Shown here in pieces: positions 10,229 through 20,996 of a stretch of DNA of 41,509 bases. A program made the position numbers and the translations under genes. Source of the stretch: Acanthamoeba lenticulata. Taxonomy: Eukaryota; Discosea; Longamoebia; Acanthamoebidae. Below the pieces are notes generated by a model. It was not told where the DNA came from, made no database searches, and worked only from the letters and a program-made list of their open reading frames with translations. Each line of letters begins with the position of its first letter. The stretch's first letter is position 1. The stretch spans positions 1 to 41,509 of the forward strand of contig NAVB01001444.1 of assembly GCA_002179805.1 (NCBI GenBank), read 5' to 3'.

Positions 10229-10510
10229 CTAGGGAACCAAGGTAGGGAGAACAAGCCACTTCAGTACCTTTTCATTGACCGCGGCGAACAGGGCGGCAGC
10301 ATCGTACCATGCCCAAGTATATGGTTGTATTCCTGCGATGTACGTTGTGAGGTGTCTATTGAAGTTGTTAACGTTGTCCATCCAGTGGACCTCTCTGCCG
10401 TTGTACTCACAACGGCGTTTCGTTCTCCTGTTCGCGAGGCATGGGGGGTAGAGACACATGTAGAATCTAGAGTTGGGGTCGGGCAGCCGGACGTCGATGG
10501 GCTGCTGCAT
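10229..10510 (-). CDS. Small protein with possible zinc-finger-like motif
   Basis: ATG at 10510, 93 residues. The segment CLYPPC, followed about 29 residues later by NNFNRHL, loosely resembles a BED or C2H2 finger (two Cys, then a helix with His), but the second His is unclear. The C-terminus is hydrophobic. A longer overlapping frame on the same strand (10261-10719) has poor composition. Low confidence that this is a real gene. Confidence 0.35.
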   Translation of the reverse strand: MQQPIDVRLPDPNSRFYMCLYPPCLANRRTKRRCEYNGREVHWMDNVNNFNRHLTTYIAGIQPYTWAWYDAAALFAAVNEKVLKWLVLPTLVP

Positions 10511-10583
10511 TTTTCACAACTGCTTCCGGCCGAGTGGGCCTGGGCTCTTTTGTTGGTGCGCACCCACGGAGTTGCCAGCCCTT

Positions 10584-10620
10584 TTACCTGGATAAATTCA
10601 GGTTTGTGGAATGCTAGATA
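10584..10620 (+). repeat. Left arm of a 37-bp inverted repeat
   Basis: Begins TTACCTGGATAAATT and ends GTGGAATGCTAGATA. It matches the reverse complement of 11603-11639 at about 32 of 37 positions. The pair brackets the lipoprotein-like gene at 10716-11522. The right arm lies in that gene's upstream region and may be a promoter; the left arm looks like an inverted duplicate. Confidence 0.75.
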
Positions 10621-10715
10621 GCTGTGGCGCAAGAAATTCCCATCCGGAAAGGTCGGTGTTGCAGCGCAAAGGGACAGGGTTTTAATCGATTCAACCGCCA
10701 CACAAATAAAGAAAA

Positions 10716-11522
10716 TCAAGGCGCAGGGGTTGCCGCGGTGGGTGGGGCGAGCTCGTTCATGGCAAAGGCGATTTGCGGCATCAGGGACGCGAACAATGCC
10801 GTCATCTTCTCCTGGGTCAATTGCGGCTTCAGTGGGACGAGCTCGTACCAGGTGCGACTCTTGGTCAGCCCCTTCTTTGACTGGTAGACCACGAGGTAGT
10901 CGGGAGCGACCTCGAACGAGCCCTCGAGATAGCCCCGGTAGGCATCGTAGTTGCCGTTTGCAAGACGCGACACGCCATAGACCACATGCCGCACTTGTCC
11001 CTTGCCGTCGGTGAACTTGAGGTCGTACATCATATCCTCGGCCCCGCCGCCACGCACGGCCACAAACTCCCTTGCGGTCGCGAGCGTTGCTTGAAGGAAC
11101 TCCATCGCGCGCGGGTCGAGCTGGTCGGCGCAGCCGGGGAAGAACTTCGCCGGAGTGAGCTGCTTGATGAGAAACTGGGGCGGTACATCGTAGAAGCGGC
11201 CACGTGCCGCTGAGACGTCAAGTTTGTGGAACCCTTCGCTGCGGATCACCCCATCGATCTTCTGGGTGGACTCGCTTCTCACGACAAGCTCCCGTAGCGC
11301 TTTGACTGCATCAACGCTCAGCTTGCCGGCCTTGCCAAGCGCGCCATCGAGCAGCTTGCCGAGGACCTTCTCCGCCCCGCTGGGCTTATCTTCTGTCGTT
11401 GGCGTTGGGCTCGCGGTCGCCTTGTCGGGCTGCTTCTCTCCTTCTTCAGTGGCCCGCGAGGAACAGGCAAGGATGAGGAGCAGGAGCAGCCCGAGAGTGT
11501 AGCGCTTGGACGTGTTTGTCAT
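10716..11522 (-). CDS. Secreted/lipoprotein-like protein, unknown
   Basis: The start is set at ATG 11522 because it gives a proper signal peptide (MTNTSKRY, then GLLLLLILACSS). Alternatives are ATG 11531 and 11612. 268 residues. The hydrophobic stretch ends in LILAC, which fits a bacterial-type lipobox, and is followed by a Ser/Thr/Pro/Glu-rich linker, then an alpha/beta domain (FYDVPPQFLIKQL, YLEGSFEVAPDYLVVYQSKKG). No family recognised. A eukaryotic signal peptide is an equally valid reading. No introns. Confidence 0.6.
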   Translation of the reverse strand: MTNTSKRYTLGLLLLLILACSSRATEEGEKQPDKATASPTPTTEDKPSGAEKVLGKLLDGALGKAGKLSVDAVKALRELVVRSESTQKIDGVIRSEGFHKLDVSAARGRFYDVPPQFLIKQLTPAKFFPGCADQLDPRAMEFLQATLATAREFVAVRGGGAEDMMYDLKFTDGKGQVRHVVYGVSRLANGNYDAYRGYLEGSFEVAPDYLVVYQSKKGLTKSRTWYELVPLKPQLTQEKMTALFASLMPQIAFAMNELAPPTAATPAP

Positions 11523-11602
11523 GCCGGTCATGCTTGGTAAAGAGTGGAAGCAACAATAGAAATCGCTCTGCCTCATTGGGTTTTTTGGGCTGTTGGGCGG
11601 CC

Positions 11603-11639
11603 TATCCAGCATTCCACAAGCCCCAATTTATCCAGGTAA
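11603..11639 (-). repeat. Right arm of a 37-bp inverted repeat, possible promoter
   Basis: Reads on the minus strand TTACCTGGATAAATT...GTGGAATGCTGGATA, upstream of the lipoprotein-like gene. GGATAAATT could serve as its TATA element. See the left arm at 10584-10620 and the related 19-bp element at 29637-29655. Confidence 0.7.
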
Positions 11640-11693
11640 GCAGCAATGCTACATAGCCAAAAGAGAGGACCAATGGCGGGCCTCCTCTCCACC

Positions 11694-11701
11694 TATTTAA
11701 A
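11694..11701 (+). promoter_or_regulatory. TATA-like box for the gene at 11749
   Basis: TATTTAAA lies about 50 nt before ATG 11749, followed by a C/A-rich leader, in the divergent interval between two signal-peptide genes. Confidence 0.55.
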
Positions 11702-11748
11702 GTCCCAAACCACCACAACGCCTAAACTTGATCCGCCGCCACCTCGAC

Positions 11749-12335
11749 ATGAAGACCGCTATCATCATAGCCTTGCTTACGCTGACCCTCGCAATCGCCC
11801 TTGTCCACGGTAGCTTCCTCTACAGGAAGGGAGAGAACCAAGACCTCGTCAGCCAACGTAACGTTCCGATCAATATCGCTGCCCTTGATGTCAACGTCAA
11901 CGGGCCTTGGTCGATCGACTTTCAGTGCGCTGCTGTGCTGTCGGAAGTCAAGGCAGGGCTTCGCCAGACTCCTCTCAGCCCGTCCGAGATGCAAGAGATC
12001 GCCGGGTGGGCTGCCGTGGCTGGCCAGATGGAGGAACGCCGCTTTCAGTTCCGCGTGTCTCAAGGGATCGCCACGGCCACCCTGGTCTCCGTGACAGCGC
12101 AGAGGGCTGGCCATCTGGTGAAAGTCGCGGCCCATGCTCGGCGCAGGTCCAGCCACAGCTCGAGTTGGTTGAGAAGCATACCAAGAAGAAAAAGGTGCTG
12201 GGAGTTACTGTCTCCTACAAGACTAACTATCACACGACATATCGGCCCCGCGCCTTGACAGCAGCCGAGCACGAACAGATTCTTGCCAAACTCTTGGCCA
12301 AGGCAGAACTTGTGCTCCCCAGGCTGGCCAAATAA
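11749..12335 (+). pseudogene. Small secreted protein gene with a frame break
   Basis: ATG 11749 gives a clear signal peptide (MKTAIIIALLTLTLAIALVHG). The protein-like frame runs to about 12135 (HLVKVAAHA). A second convincing frame then ends at the stop at 12335 (EKHTKKKKVLGVTVSY, ILAKLLAKAELVLPRLAK). The change of one base in frame near 12130-12145 is best explained by an indel or sequencing error; no good GT-AG intron fits. If joined it would be about 195 residues, exported. Family unknown. The stop overlaps AAATAAA, a polyadenylation-type signal. Confidence 0.5.
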
Positions 12336-12362
12336 AGACCGCCTTCTTTTGAGAGTCCGTGT
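12317..12362 (+). repeat. 3'-end element, copy 1
   Basis: CCCCAGG, GGCC, AAATAAA, then a pyrimidine tract and GAGAGTCCGTGT. It spans the stop codon and 3' region of the secreted-protein gene. A similar arrangement recurs at 15838-15882. Confidence 0.6.
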
Positions 12363-12555
12363 CGTCGCGGCGCTTGCTGGGCATGGCGCCTGTCAGCGCG
12401 ACGAGATGACAAGATCACAACGCGCAACGAGACTGGCCTCGTTCTTTCTTGTGGCCCGTTGCCTTCTCGTGGTCACTCGGTGGGGGGTAGGTCAACGTGT
12501 TTGCGGCTTTATTGGGCCCTTTGCCGGAAACAAAAGAAAAAAGGAGCGGCTTGCA

Positions 12556-13788
12556 CTAGGAGACATGCTTGACCAGCTGATCGATGTCAATGCGCAAGTC
12601 GACATAGTCGCTGAGGAGCGTCACCACGTCCTGGGACGCCTTGTGTTTCTTGGCCCTTGCGCCAGGTAGCTTGCCTCGAGCTAGGCGCAACGTCCCGGCG
12701 CGGCTCGCCCACAACAGACACAAGGCCGCGCGTGCTTGTCGGTTGTGGCAGAGGTGCTGGTTGATGGCGTGGCACGTGGACGTCGCCCAGAGTGCGACGC
12801 TAAAGTGTGGTACTGCTGGGTCTAGAGGAGCGCATGGGCCGCCAAAATCAGCCTCTGCGGGGCTCAACGCCTGTCTTGAGGGCCGCTGCAGCTCTCGGCA
12901 CGCTGAATCGAGCACGCGGACCGTGCCCCGCAAGTGGGTTGGCTGGAACGACACGCTGGCATACGCATTGACTAGCGACACGGCACCCGCCGGGCAAGGT
13001 ATGCACCTGTCGGGGCCCGTCCACAGGCCGTCGGCCGAGAGTACGTCAAAGAGCATGGCGACTTTGCGCTTCGTCGCGGTGCGGAATGCTTCCGCGTTGA
13101 TCGCCGCGGTTCGCTTGGCCACGATGTGCCGCAGATGGTTGACGTGGGCGCGGTGGTCGGCGCGAGATAGCCTGCGGTCGGCAACGTTTGGCGCGGCGCA
13201 AACAAGCCGAGCCAACTCGTGCGTGTTATCGAGGTAGAGCCCTTCAGCAAGGTGGATAGCCATGTTGACCATGTCCTTGCGCGCCTCGCGAATGACGGGC
13301 GCCCAGGCCAGCGTGTTGCGCGCCGCGGCTCGCCTCTTGGCGTTGAGGCGCTCGTTGGCCGCAGTGCCAATACAACACGCCGTGCGCCCAAACGCCTCCA
13401 GTGTCCCGCCGGGGCTGTCGGCATCCAGCCACGCGGCGACGATAGTGGTGCACGCCTCGACTCTTTGCGGCGAAGGGCCCAGTGCGCAGGCGATGCGCCC
13501 AAATTCCAAATTGGCGTCCGTCCGGAAACCGCCGCCAGCCCGGGCGCAGGCCGACGCCGGATCGGCGTCGCTTCCGTCGTGGCTGCGTGCCGCGCCCTGG
13601 TCTCTGCCGCTGGGAGGAGCAGAACGGCGGGACTCAACAACGCGCACGTCGCCGACGTCGGGACCCAGGCGCCAGATGGCGTCGGCCCAGTTGACCATGC
13701 GCGCCACCGCCAGCAAATCGGCCTGGGCTGCGTTGGCAGCCGGTGCCGTAGCCGGGCCTGCTGCCGGTTGGTCTGCGCGGCGCAACAT
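12556..13788 (-). CDS. Alanine/arginine-rich unknown protein
   Basis: The first in-frame ATG is at 13788 (MLRRADQPAAGP), giving about 410 residues and ending in TAG; the frame stays open upstream to about 13875 without an ATG. Very GC-rich, with many Ala, Arg and Cys. Predicted mostly helical (TLAWAPVIREARKDMVNMA, AHVNHLRHIVAKRTAAINAE). The C-terminus is helical and basic. No domain recognised. Plausible as an intronless gene because it is long and evenly composed, but GC-rich DNA produces long chance frames. Confidence 0.5.
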   Translation of the reverse strand: MLRRADQPAAGPATAPAANAAQADLLAVARMVNWADAIWRLGPDVGDVRVVESRRSAPPSGRDQGAARSHDGSDADPASACARAGGGFRTDANLEFGRIACALGPSPQRVEACTTIVAAWLDADSPGGTLEAFGRTACCIGTAANERLNAKRRAAARNTLAWAPVIREARKDMVNMAIHLAEGLYLDNTHELARLVCAAPNVADRRLSRADHRAHVNHLRHIVAKRTAAINAEAFRTATKRKVAMLFDVLSADGLWTGPDRCIPCPAGAVSLVNAYASVSFQPTHLRGTVRVLDSACRELQRPSRQALSPAEADFGGPCAPLDPAVPHFSVALWATSTCHAINQHLCHNRQARAALCLLWASRAGTLRLARGKLPGARAKKHKASQDVVTLLSDYVDLRIDIDQLVKHVS

Positions 13789-13865
13789 GAAGGGAGCTCT
13801 GCCAGCTGCTTCGCAGGCCGCCGCCAAGTCGGCCGCGGATGCAGCGTGTCGGTTCTCGCACAGAC

Positions 13866-14039
13866 GGTCGCTCAACGACCACGGGCCGCATCCTCTGGCA
13901 GTTTGCGCCCGGCTCGGCCACGGTGTAGGCGCCGGCCGTCGTCAATGGCTGGGTCTACTGGGGCCCCGGCTATGGCTACATGTCCAGCGCCGGCCACACC
14001 TTTTACGCCTTTAGGACGACTGCGGCCGCCGACCGTTAG
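13866..14039 (+). pseudogene. C-terminal remnant of a PQQ-like beta-propeller protein
   Basis: One plus-strand frame reads STTTGRILWQFAPGSATV, then an in-frame TAG (13926-13928), then APAVVNGWVYWGPGYGYMSS and ending HTFYAF...DR before the stop at 14037-14039. TTGRILW and VNGWVYWG are classical blade motifs of PQQ-type propellers (polyvinyl-alcohol-dehydrogenase-like proteins), and the end matches a last blade. The remaining blades are missing. It is therefore a short decayed 3' fragment. It abuts and partly opposes the gene at 12556-13788. Confidence 0.7.
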
Positions 14040-14405
14040 GCACCCATCTTTGTTGCTGCTGCCACTGCGGCTAACCCTATCCGTCACGTTGCGCGACCGC
14101 GGATTTGCCTTTCCACCCCTATTCTTTTAGTTTTGTTGTTCTGCTTAAACGGGTTGATTATCCTGCGCATAATCTTTGTTTCTGTCATTCTCTCTTTCTC
14201 TCTGTTGTTTTCTCCCTCACTCGGTCGATGGGGTCTGTTTGCCACCACCGCCGTGCGCCGATGCCGCGCACTTTTTGTCTTTGGGCGTCTCTGAAAGCGA
14301 ATGAAAACAGCAGCAGCAATCGGCTGCTCGTGAGACTGGCCACCTGGCGCAGCAACGTCGGTCGCTGGCGCTTGGCCCAGTTGAAAAAAAAAAAAAACAA
14401 AATAC
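14040..14405. other. Non-coding interval
   Basis: Between the propeller remnant and the 3' end of the RFX gene. Contains pyrimidine-rich runs (about 14190-14220) and an A13 tract (about 14385-14397). No convincing gene. Confidence 0.6.
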
Positions 14406-15350
14406 TTAAAGCTGCAAGAACAGTGGGAGTGAAGCGTCGCGAGCTGTTGGGCAGGCGCTGGCCGCCTTGTCGGCCCATGCCAGTAAACACTCGAGGTAAT
14501 CCTCCTCGTCGTGCTGTACAGCTACTTGGCGCGGCCAGGAGGACCATGAACGGTCATTCTGTTGTGCGGGAGGCAGTGTCCAGTGCCTCACTCGGCGCAT
14601 GTCTCCCACCTCTCCATCGACAGCGCAAGGCCCTAGAGGAGGAAGATAAGCCAGCGGGACAGTTGGGCTTGGCGCGCTTCTCGTTGTGACTGGCGTTGAA
14701 ACTTCTGGCATGGCGAATCCCGGAGGCAGTGACGTCACCAGGACCGCCCAGTGTTGCTGCGTTGACACCGCCCGCCGGTCATGGTGTGTTCCTTGGCTCT
14801 TGGCCACGGGCGATAGACCCATCGTGTCCGGCGCCGTCATGACCCTAGACCACTCGCCCGAACCTACGAGCCCGGCCTCCTCCTCCTCCTCGTTGGTGGC
14901 GGAGAAGGGCGGGCTGTGCTGTTCGCCTCGCTCGTCATCGCTAGAGGCCGAGGCAACGCTTGCCTGCCCGACGGTCGTGGCCGACGAGGGCGAGTAGCAC
15001 GGCTGGGCGTGGGCAACAGTCGCGCGCAGGCCGACGTAGTGCTGGATGACCCGCCCGCGAGGCCCTTGCCTCAGGGATTGCACGTTGGGAAAGGCCTTTG
15101 CCACCACCTTGCCCACCGCTGTTCGTGACAGTAGGGTGGGCCGCTGCTCTCGACAGCACATGGCCACGTAGGCGTCGTAAACGCTCCGCTTGCTCACGCA
15201 AGTCAAGGGATCAAAGGGCTGCCAAGGAGTTGCGCCACTTTGTGTGGTTGGCGAAGCAGGTCCGTCTGCGTCGTCGTAGTGGACCTCTTCGTAAGCTTGC
15301 TTGACCCTAACGATGAATGGACCAAGCAGCGGTGAGAAAGGACAGTGCAT
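14406..15350 (-). CDS. RFX-type winged-helix DNA-binding protein
   Basis: ATG at 15350, 314 residues. Residues about 50-110 match the RFX DNA-binding domain: SKRSVYDAYVAMC (family R..vY..Y...C), TAVGKVVAKAFPNV (family fGK.v...FP), GPRGRVIQHYVGLR (family RG...yhY.Gl). The rest is low complexity (Glu/Ser/Pro-rich) with a helical C-terminus. RFX proteins bind X-box promoter DNA in the nucleus. The conserved LGTRG is altered to QGPRG, so specificity may differ. The start is uncertain and upstream exons are possible. Ends TAA. Confidence 0.7.
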   Translation of the reverse strand: MHCPFSPLLGPFIVRVKQAYEEVHYDDADGPASPTTQSGATPWQPFDPLTCVSKRSVYDAYVAMCCREQRPTLLSRTAVGKVVAKAFPNVQSLRQGPRGRVIQHYVGLRATVAHAQPCYSPSSATTVGQASVASASSDDERGEQHSPPFSATNEEEEEAGLVGSGEWSRVMTAPDTMGLSPVAKSQGTHHDRRAVSTQQHWAVLVTSLPPGFAMPEVSTPVTTRSAPSPTVPLAYLPPLGPCAVDGEVGDMRRVRHWTLPPAQQNDRSWSSWPRQVAVQHDEEDYLECLLAWADKAASACPTARDASLPLFLQL

Positions 15351-15837
15351 TCGTCAAGGCGCGGGGCCAACGTAGCAGAGGAACGAACCAAAGGATGGCC
15401 TGACACCCGTGCAACCTGCGTTCAAGGTGGGCAAGGTTGGCCGCCATAAATCAAGAAAGGTAGGGCAGGTAGGTGGAGGTGGCCTGGCTTGTTTGGTGTG
15501 TGGGTTGTTCAGAGCAGCAGATACCTTGAGGAAGGCCAGTTCGCTTTGCATGCCGCACGTGCTCGGCTCACCCCGGGTTTTCAGCTCTGTGGGAGCTTTT
15601 CCCATCCTCTAAACGGCGCGCATTCCATGCACATTCTTGCGCGGCATGCACAGGTTTGGGCGTGGCCGGGCACATCACGAACGGAATGACCTGCCATGTT
15701 TCACTTGGCAACTAGTCATCTCTACCTTTGGGCGTCGCCTTGGCCGGTTGTCGAGACAGCGACAGGCCGCCATTCTGGGAGCAACATGGAATAAAGCGCT
15801 TTTATGGTGCGGCTCAAACGGCCTTTGGTGCCGCATG
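15351..15837. other. Interval with no supported gene
   Basis: About 490 bases between the RFX gene start and the 3'-end element copy. Only short frames of poor composition. Presumably holds the RFX promoter; no TATA box stands out. Confidence 0.5.
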
Positions 15838-15882
15838 CCCCAGGCGGCCCAAATAAAACTTTCTTTTCTTGAGAGTCTGTGT
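15838..15882 (+). repeat. 3'-end element, copy 2
   Basis: CCCCAGGC, GGCCC, AAATAAAA, a CTTTTCTT tract and GAGAGTCTGTGT, resembling 12317-12362. No gene ends here, so this is probably the leftover 3' end of a lost relative of the gene at 11749. Confidence 0.6.
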
Positions 15883-15935
15883 TTGCTGATGACGAGATCA
15901 AAGCGCAGCTTGTACTCGGCGAAACCCATCACGCT

Positions 15936-16469
15936 ATGCGGCGGTGGTGCGCGAGGTGGCTGAGGCTGGCCAGAGGCGCGGCTTGCGCCAACCGGACGGC
16001 GCTGCAGCTGTTCAACATCGTGTCCAACATCAACGCCGAGATCCAGAAGAGCTGCTGGGTGCGTCCTCGCTCGGTCCCCGGCCAGCTGAGCCCCTACGAC
16101 GGCCAGAGGCTGTGCTTCCCCAAGAACGGCTCGGCCGTGGGCGGCCTGCCGGCCCGGGACGGCGACGTCCACTGCAACTACGTCGTCGGCAACAACCCGC
16201 TCAGGCGGTGGGACTGGGTCCAGGTGGAGAAGTTCGACGGCCTGGCCATGGACAACATCTACCCCTACGACCTCGTCCGCCTCAAGAGCAACCGCACCCT
16301 CATCACGCCCAATGACGGCGGTTACTGCCGCGGTTTCATCAACGAGTCGCGCTTCAACTGCAAGGTCCAGAACGCGTGGGAGGCCGACGCCTTCCAGTTG
16401 ATCTTCGTCTCCAACCTCAACCACTTCAACGGCGACAACGACTGCTGCTGCCAGGCCGACAGCTGGTAA
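15936..16469 (+). CDS. Cysteine-rich protein, unknown, uncertain 5' end
   Basis: Start set at ATG 15936 (MRRWCARWLRLARG), but the frame is open to 15879 and a missing upstream exon is possible. About 177 residues. The body is convincing: QKSCWVRPRSVPGQ, DGDVHCNYVVGNNPLRRWDW, VRLKSNRTLITPNDGGYC and a CCCQADSW end. The many Cys, possible N-glycosylation sites (NRT, NES) and beta-rich pattern suggest an extracellular domain. No family recognised. In another frame the same DNA encodes a Pro/Arg-rich shadow. Confidence 0.55.
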   Translation: MRRWCARWLRLARGAACANRTALQLFNIVSNINAEIQKSCWVRPRSVPGQLSPYDGQRLCFPKNGSAVGGLPARDGDVHCNYVVGNNPLRRWDWVQVEKFDGLAMDNIYPYDLVRLKSNRTLITPNDGGYCRGFINESRFNCKVQNAWEADAFQLIFVSNLNHFNGDNDCCCQADSW

Positions 16470-16573
16470 ATCGATTGGGCAACCGCGCCAAGCGCTCCAG
16501 CTCGTGTTGTAGTTGTAAACCCTCTTTTATTGAAAGAAAAAAGGCTCTATTCCAAGTCACATGTGACCAGCAA

Positions 16574-18230
<1,657 letters not shown>

Positions 18231-18642
18231 TCTCTTCTTACTGATGAGTAGAGCGGTCAGATAACACAGTGACGAGGAGGTGGTGAAGCTAACCTTGGTT
18301 GTTGTAGTGGGCGTGGAGTTGTGTATGTGATGAGGGTTTGGGCTCCTATTTCTACTAGAGTGGAGGTCTTTTGGGTGAAAAGCCGCCTGCTTGCGTTGTA
18401 GGTAGCGGCAAGTCATCGTTCATTCTGCCCTTACATCCCAACAGATGGTGGTATAGCTATATCCCTGCTGGACATATTCCCGGTGGGTGTTTTCACTGAC
18501 CAACTGGCCATCTTGCAGCAAAAGAGGACTTGCTTACCGTCGGCTGGCTGTGCGTGTGTGGTCGGAATACATGGTACTCAATGCCCACCACTATATAAGT
18601 GGCACTAAGGGCAGCCTCAAAACTTCAACAAGCCAACCCTTC
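18231..18642. promoter_or_regulatory. Divergent promoter of reductase and aldehyde dehydrogenase genes
   Basis: A 412-bp interval between two divergent start codons. TATATAA at 18592-18598 is 45 nt before the aldehyde dehydrogenase ATG. No equally good TATA box is seen on the reductase side. The interval may also hold 5' leader introns. Confidence 0.65.
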
Positions 18643-20824
18643 ATGACTACCACCGCTAGGAGACCCACGACCGAGAATGTGCCCACAGCGGGCAAACTGT
18701 TCGACCCGGAAATGAGGATTGACAAGCAGCTGCCCGGCCTGATCACCAAACTGCTTATCAACAACAAGTGGGTCGATGCCGCTTCGGGCAAGACCTTTGC
18801 AACCATCAACCCGGCCACAGGCGAGAAGATATGTGACGTGGCCGAAGCTCACACGGAGGACGTCAACCGCGCGGTGCAAGCAGCCAAAGCGGCCTTTCCC
18901 AAGTGGTCCAAGACCAGCGGTACAACAAACGAATTTTTTTTTCATCATTTGGCTCAACCTCAATTGGTTGCGTGGCAACCACCCAATAGGCGTGGAGCGC
19001 GGCAGGCTGCTCAATAAGCTGGCTGACCTGATCGAGCAGCACGCGGATGAACTGGCTGCGGTCGAGACTCTGGACAACGGGAAGCCCTTCGCCACCCACT
19101 CCAAAAAATTCGATCTTCCTCTCGCCATCAGGACCTATCGTTACTATGCTGGTACCATTCCACTCCACACCCACGCCCACTGGCCTTGGTATTTATGTAT
19201 TTTTTGTATATATATATAGGCTGGGCGGACAAGATCATGGGGGAGACCATCCCCCTCGCTGGTAACTACCACGCCTACTCTCTTCTGCAACCAGTGGGCG
19301 TGGTTGGTGCCATCATCCCGTGGAACGTACGTCACCAAAGAGTTCATGTCGGTAATCTGATGGGTGAAGACAATCATTTAATGCCGGTGCTGGCAATGTT
19401 CACAGTTCCCTCTGGTGATGCAAGCCTGGAAGCTGGCTCCTGCGCTTGCTGCTGGTTGCACCGTGGTTCTCAAGCCGTCGGACAAGACTTCGCTCTCTGC
19501 TCTCAAGGTGGGCAAACTCTTCATCGACGCTGGATTCCCTCCTGGCGTCGTGAACATCATCACCGGCCATGGCCGGGAGATTGGCAAAGATCTGGCCTGC
19601 CACATGGAAGTGGCCAAGGTGGCCTTCACCGGCTCGACCGCTGTAGGAAGAAAGCTGCTCAAGTACTGCGCCAAGAGGTACGTAGTTCTTTCTTCACCCC
19701 TCTGCAGGCTGTCCAAGTGACTCACCACTACCATCCGCCAGCAATCTGAAGAAGTCCACGCTGGAGCTGGGCGGCAAGAGTCCCAACATCGTGTTTGACG
19801 ACTGTGACTTCGAGAAAACGGTCGCCACCTCATTGGAGGGTGCGTAGAGCAAAACAATGTGAGAGAGGAATACTTAATTTGCATCACTGACTAAGTCTTG
19901 TCCAGGAGTGTACATGAACTCTGGTCAGACATGCTGCGCGGGTACACGCGTGCTGGTTCAGGACACCATCTACGAGAAGTTTGTTGACAAGGTACGCACT
20001 CTCTCATGATAGGAAGCTCTTGATCTGAGCGAGCGTTTTGACCCGTGGATGGACACCCATGCACAGCTGGCGGAGATGGCCCAGGGCAGAAAGATCGGCA
20101 ACCCCTTCAACGACGAGACCGAGCAGGGTCCGGTGATTGACGAGGAGCAATTCAACCGAGTGATGGAATACATCAAGGTGTGACTCCACGCAGAGCCCAT
20201 GTGCTTTTGCACCGGCTTTATCTAACCTCAAGTGGTTCTGATGTGTTACAGATTGGCAAGCAAGAAGGCGCAAGGCTTATCACCGGTGGGCACCGCGTAG
20301 GTGACAAGGGATTCTTCATCGCGCCTACCATCTTTGCTGATGTCGACGACAACATGAGGATCTGCAAGGAGGAAATCTTTGGACCAGTCTTGGTGGTGGA
20401 GAAGTTCTCGAGTACGTCCTCCAAGCTCCTCATCCATTTGAGATCAGCTCTCATTCAAGATGGCTTCTCTACTCCACATCTAGCGATCGACGAAGCCATT
20501 GAGAAGGCCAACAGCACCACCTACGGCCTCGGAGGATCAGTATTCACCAAGTACCATGCCATCTGATTTGTGTTCAGGCCAGACTGACTCGCCTTGGATA
20601 GATTGTCCACTCACCCACTAACTTCCTCTTTCAGGGACTCGAAGAAATCTCTCAGGGTGTCCAGGGAGATCCAGGCCGGCATTGTGTGGGTCAACTGCTA
20701 CAACGTGCTCGACGCTGCGCTACCGTTCGGAGGATGGAAGGAGTCTGGGCTGGGTCGCGAGCTCGGCAAGGAGGGCATCCTTAGCTACCTCGAGTACAAG
20801 TCTGTGTGCGTTGCGACCGAGTAG
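18643..20824 (+). CDS. Aldehyde dehydrogenase (NAD(P)+), class 1/2-like
   Basis: Ten exons: 18643-18919, 18990-19151, 19220-19326, 19406-19677, 19742-19839, 19906-19991, 20067-20177, 20252-20411, 20484-20550, 20635-20824. All GT-AG, frame kept, 509 residues. Start chosen at ATG 18643, just after a TATA box; an upstream ATG at 18571 precedes that box. Motifs: [44 protein letters not shown] (catalytic Glu), [10 protein letters not shown] (catalytic Cys), [22 protein letters not shown]. The enzyme oxidises aldehydes to carboxylic acids. No clear mitochondrial presequence, so probably cytosolic. With the divergent reductase it would handle lipid-derived aldehydes (inference). Confidence 0.95.
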
Positions 20825-20996
20825 GCTGAGAAGCGAGCTAGTGAGGCGTAATGACTTGGAACACTCCCCCTCCACCGGCAAACAATAAAGTCGAGGCTAG
20901 ACAAACTGCCCATTTGCAGATATTCTTGACCGGCACACTCCTCGAGTTCTCGATAGTGTACACCTGCCGCATTGTCGTTTGGCCTGCGGCTGCCTC

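Noticed and set aside
10261..10719. 152-codon minus-strand ORF
   Set aside because: Poor composition, and its start region crosses the inverted-repeat arm; the overlapping 93-codon frame looks slightly better.
13219..14130. 303-codon plus-strand ORF
   Set aside because: Shadow of the minus-strand gene at 12556-13788; the real plus-strand signal here is the propeller remnant in another frame.
14730..14737. TGACGTCA inside the RFX gene as a regulatory site
   Set aside because: Lies in coding sequence without the longer palindrome; likely chance.
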